The notes beneath the pieces were generated by a model. That model did not search any database. It saw only the letters and a list, made by a program, of their open reading frames with translations, and was not told the DNA's origin. This document shows positions 61,819 through 64,000 of a stretch of DNA of 64,000 bases, one piece after another. Where the stretch lies: assembly GCF_051251125.1 (NCBI RefSeq), contig NZ_JBPCZL010000008.1. The stretch is one strand, 5' to 3'. The stretch comes from Carnimonas bestiolae (GTDB lineage Bacteria; Pseudomonadota; Gammaproteobacteria; Pseudomonadales; Halomonadaceae). Made by a program: the position numbers and the translations under genes. The stretch's first letter is position 1; every line of letters begins with the position of its first letter.

Positions 61819-63696
61819 TCAGGCAAATGTCAATAGCCAATTATCCGGCAACATCTTCCGGGTAATTTCTGCGGGTTCCTTAATGCGGTAGCCTTTTAAG
61901 CGACTTTGCTGCGTCCCCGTTGGATTCGAGACGATGACCGTTTGAATGTTCACCCCATCCGCTCTCTTCTCGTGTTTTCCCAACCGCTGAAACGATTTCT
62001 GCACGTCTTCCCACAGGCTCCTGTCGTTCAGCACTTCCTTCGCAAATCGCTTGAAAATGTTGGGACTGACGAAGAAAAACGTCCGGTCCACCACGTGAAT
62101 GACCGCCTTCGTGTCATTAATGACCAGATCGTGGCTTACAATACCGTGAGAGACCCACTCCCAGAATTGCTGCCCAACGGTCGCTGGTGTTTTAGCTATC
62201 TCTCGTGGCTTGTGTGAATGCGTTGTTTTTTTATCAGCATAATTGGGGACTGATTCAGCCGTTGGCGCTGGTTCTTCAGTCACTAGCAAGCTTTGTTCGA
62301 TAGCGGTAGTCGAAGATGTTGAGGCAGTACCTACATCCGTCGTTGTGTCCATTTCAGGAAACATATCGAGTAAGTCATCATCAATGTTCGGGGCAACGAT
62401 GGGCGAGGGTTCTATCGCGCCGGTATCGCCTTGATCATTAAGCGTGCCCTGGCCAGTTTCGTCAGAAACCGGATTGGATTTTTTGTCTGCTTCGGCCGTC
62501 GATATGGTCTTGCCCGCGACAGACTCTGATTCGGTCGTGGTTGAATCAGGTGCTGCTCCTTTTGGCGCCACCGTACCCGAGAACGTTTCAGGCAGGTTGC
62601 CATCCGGCCAGATCATGGCCGCTGGCACCTTGACCATATTGAGCGTATGCTGCCAGGCGCCATCGGTGATGGCACATTTCCACACCGATTTGCCTTCACT
62701 GACTTCCTGGATAATGCCGTAGGATTGCATCTCTCCGTAGAGTCGGCCCAGGTCGCTCGGAATCCCCTTGATGCCCTGCTCCATCAACCAGGTTTTGAGT
62801 TCATTCACTGCCTTGGGTGATACCAACCACAGTCCGTCCTGCGTCAGCCATCCAATCCCGCCTTTCTGATTCAGTATGAATTGTTCCCTGACCAGATAGC
62901 GTAGGCCATCTGCCAGTTTGCGCTGGAGCGATTGCACCGGCGCTGACAGTGCCTGTACCGGGTTGCCGCCCATCGACTTCGCCACGCTGGCTCGGTCCCC
63001 CTGGCTGGATAGCTGGGCGATGATGCCACCGCGTTCGGCGTGGCCTGATGCGGTATACATCAACAGGGAAAAGAGCCCCGGCTGCTCCATCAACCATTGC
63101 ATGACGTCATTGCCGAGTATCCTTTCCGCAAAGCCCAGGCCCATGACTTCATGCAGGTGATAATCCCGCCCCTGACGGTAGCGAATCTGATAGTCTCCCT
63201 GAATGGGGCCATTCCAGGGCAGCCACTGACTCCCATCGGACAGGATCACGTCCATATCAACCAGTGCCTTACCGATGTCGTGCAGCAACGCGGCATAAAT
63301 TACTGCCGCGCTCCACAATTCCCCTTCCGCGCTTTGCGCCTCGGGTTTGGCTCCTGGAGGAAGTAGGTGATTCTGTCGAAGTCGCAGGGCATACACGGCA
63401 CTTTCAAGCGTGTGATCGAGTAACCCTCCTGCGTAGGCATGATGGTGAGACTCCGATGCAGGCAGTGCCTGGACAAGCTCCGCATACCGATCAATCGGTG
63501 CCTTGATATAACGGTCAAAAATGTCATGGGTCAGTGAGGTTAAATCCCACATCACCTTGAGCAGTTTGCGGCGGTGGGACGTAGACATTAATTCGTCCGC
63601 CGTCATGGCGCGGTGGTATCCTGCCCTCGGTGCGGGAGTCTGTGTTGCGGTCAGATGGGACTTTCGGGATGCCCTCGATGGCCATAACTTCACCAT
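61819..63696 (-). CDS. MOBH-type relaxase (TraI_2 family)
   Basis: A 625-residue relaxase of the MOBH class found in integrative conjugative elements. Residues about 30-330 are the TraI_2 domain with the HD-type metal site: SESHHHAYAGGLLDHTLESA, LLHDIGKALVDMDV and YHLHEVMGL. A long disordered, Thr/Ser-rich acidic linker (about 370-510) leads to a C-terminal TraI_2_C domain (about 515-625) with QQFWEWVSHGIVSHDLVIND, ending KMLPDNWLLTFA. It nicks the transfer origin and pilots DNA to the recipient. The start is ATG 63696; GAGGAT is rather far upstream. The integrase gene follows. Confidence 0.88.
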   Translation of the reverse strand: MVKLWPSRASRKSHLTATQTPAPRAGYHRAMTADELMSTSHRRKLLKVMWDLTSLTHDIFDRYIKAPIDRYAELVQALPASESHHHAYAGGLLDHTLESAVYALRLRQNHLLPPGAKPEAQSAEGELWSAAVIYAALLHDIGKALVDMDVILSDGSQWLPWNGPIQGDYQIRYRQGRDYHLHEVMGLGFAERILGNDVMQWLMEQPGLFSLLMYTASGHAERGGIIAQLSSQGDRASVAKSMGGNPVQALSAPVQSLQRKLADGLRYLVREQFILNQKGGIGWLTQDGLWLVSPKAVNELKTWLMEQGIKGIPSDLGRLYGEMQSYGIIQEVSEGKSVWKCAITDGAWQHTLNMVKVPAAMIWPDGNLPETFSGTVAPKGAAPDSTTTESESVAGKTISTAEADKKSNPVSDETGQGTLNDQGDTGAIEPSPIVAPNIDDDLLDMFPEMDTTTDVGTASTSSTTAIEQSLLVTEEPAPTAESVPNYADKKTTHSHKPREIAKTPATVGQQFWEWVSHGIVSHDLVINDTKAVIHVVDRTFFFVSPNIFKRFAKEVLNDRSLWEDVQKSFQRLGKHEKRADGVNIQTVIVSNPTGTQQSRLKGYRIKEPAEITRKMLPDNWLLTFA

Positions 63697-63702
63697 GGAA
63701 AA

Positions 63703-64000
63703 TCAATATCCTCTGCGGTCACGGTCATCACGTTCCCAACGCTCTCGATCCTGGCGTTCCAGCTCTTCCCGGCGCTCGCGATCAAGTCGGTCCTGTTCGT
63801 TCTGGCGTTCACGTTCAAGACGCAATTGCTCATCATGACGATCACGCTCCAAACGGCGTTGCTCTTCCAGTCGCTCCCGTTCATGGCGGTCCGCATCGCG
63901 TTGGCGTTCTTCCGACCGCTGCTGTGTCATGGGGTCGTTCTGTTTTTTGTCTTTCCGAGACGATTTGGCTTTTGCCTTACCGCCCTTGAACAGTCCAAAC
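63703..64000 (-). CDS. Charged coiled-coil protein, 5' end outside window
   Basis: A strongly charged Arg/Glu/Asp-rich helix (ERERLEEQRRLERDRHDEQL and similar) reads from the window edge to a stop at 63703. An internal ATG at 63930 would give 75 residues, but the frame stays open to 64000 with KGGKAKAKSSRKDKKQND, so the gene probably starts further right. It precedes the relaxase on the same strand with a gap of six bases. The function is unknown; the composition suggests a long single helix. Confidence 0.55.
   Translation of the reverse strand, partial: FGLFKGGKAKAKSSRKDKKQNDPMTQQRSEERQRDADRHERERLEEQRRLERDRHDEQLRLERERQNEQDRLDRERREELERQDRERWERDDRDRRGY

Overview
The window looks like a chromosomal stretch of a gammaproteobacterium of moderately high GC. 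The gene content (CscB/CscA/CscR sucrose genes, acyl-CoA dehydrogenase, two-partner secretion, type III secretion) would fit a Halomonadaceae-like organism such as Zymobacter, Kushneria or Carnimonas. That placement is an inference from overall flavour, since no marker gene is present.

Layout. 0.2-2.3 kb: an IclR regulator and an acyl-CoA dehydrogenase. 2.5-4.6 kb (minus): a Hint_2-domain protein and two paralogous glycine-rich peptides, one with a double-glycine leader, resembling a two-peptide bacteriocin pair. 5.6-9.6 kb: a sucrose module with repressor, palindromic operator, H+ symporter and GH32 hydrolase. 9.8-27.0 kb: a complete type III secretion system (T3SS) in the rhizobial (Rhc/Nol) order, with a secretin split into an N0-type protein (RhcC1-like) and a CpaC-like protein (RhcC2-like) and with CpaD-like and TadD-like genes. 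The export-gate protein SctU lacks the NPTH autocleavage motif. 27.9-31.1 kb: an AT-richer, translationally coupled cassette of a PP2C phosphatase and two Ser/Thr kinases, the first ending in an FHA-like and the second in a cold-shock-like domain. 31.6-34.8 kb (minus): a 1083-residue HrpF/NopX-like putative translocon protein that shares repeats with the small protein at 9.8 kb.

35.7-38.5 kb: a PaiB-like protein, a truncated dehydrogenase remnant, and a divergent pair made of a DJ-1/PfpI hydratase-like protein and a GlxA-type AraC regulator. 39.0-53.2 kb: a contact-dependent inhibition (CDI) locus with CdiB, a 3433-residue CdiA with a VENN motif and AT-rich toxin tip, three tandem immunity paralogues separated by frameshifted toxin tails, and a deleted cdiA fragment cut by a decayed IS3-family element. 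54.5-57.1 kb: a small secreted protein and decayed P2-like prophage genes (tail sheath, tube, Ogr, integrase end). 57.1-60.6 kb: a restriction-modification island between two partial tRNA-Thr copies that act as attachment-site-like direct repeats. 60.8-64 kb (minus): a tyrosine recombinase, a MOBH-type TraI_2 relaxase and a charged coiled-coil protein, i.e. the edge of an integrative conjugative element.

How it works together. The T3SS cluster holds the core export machinery and a candidate filament subunit, and the large NopX-like protein is the obvious translocon or effector candidate. The neighbouring kinase/phosphatase cassette could be regulatory or an independent defence or signalling unit; the sequence does not decide. 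The right-hand third is an accessory zone of competition, restriction and mobile DNA clustered on a tRNA-Thr hotspot.
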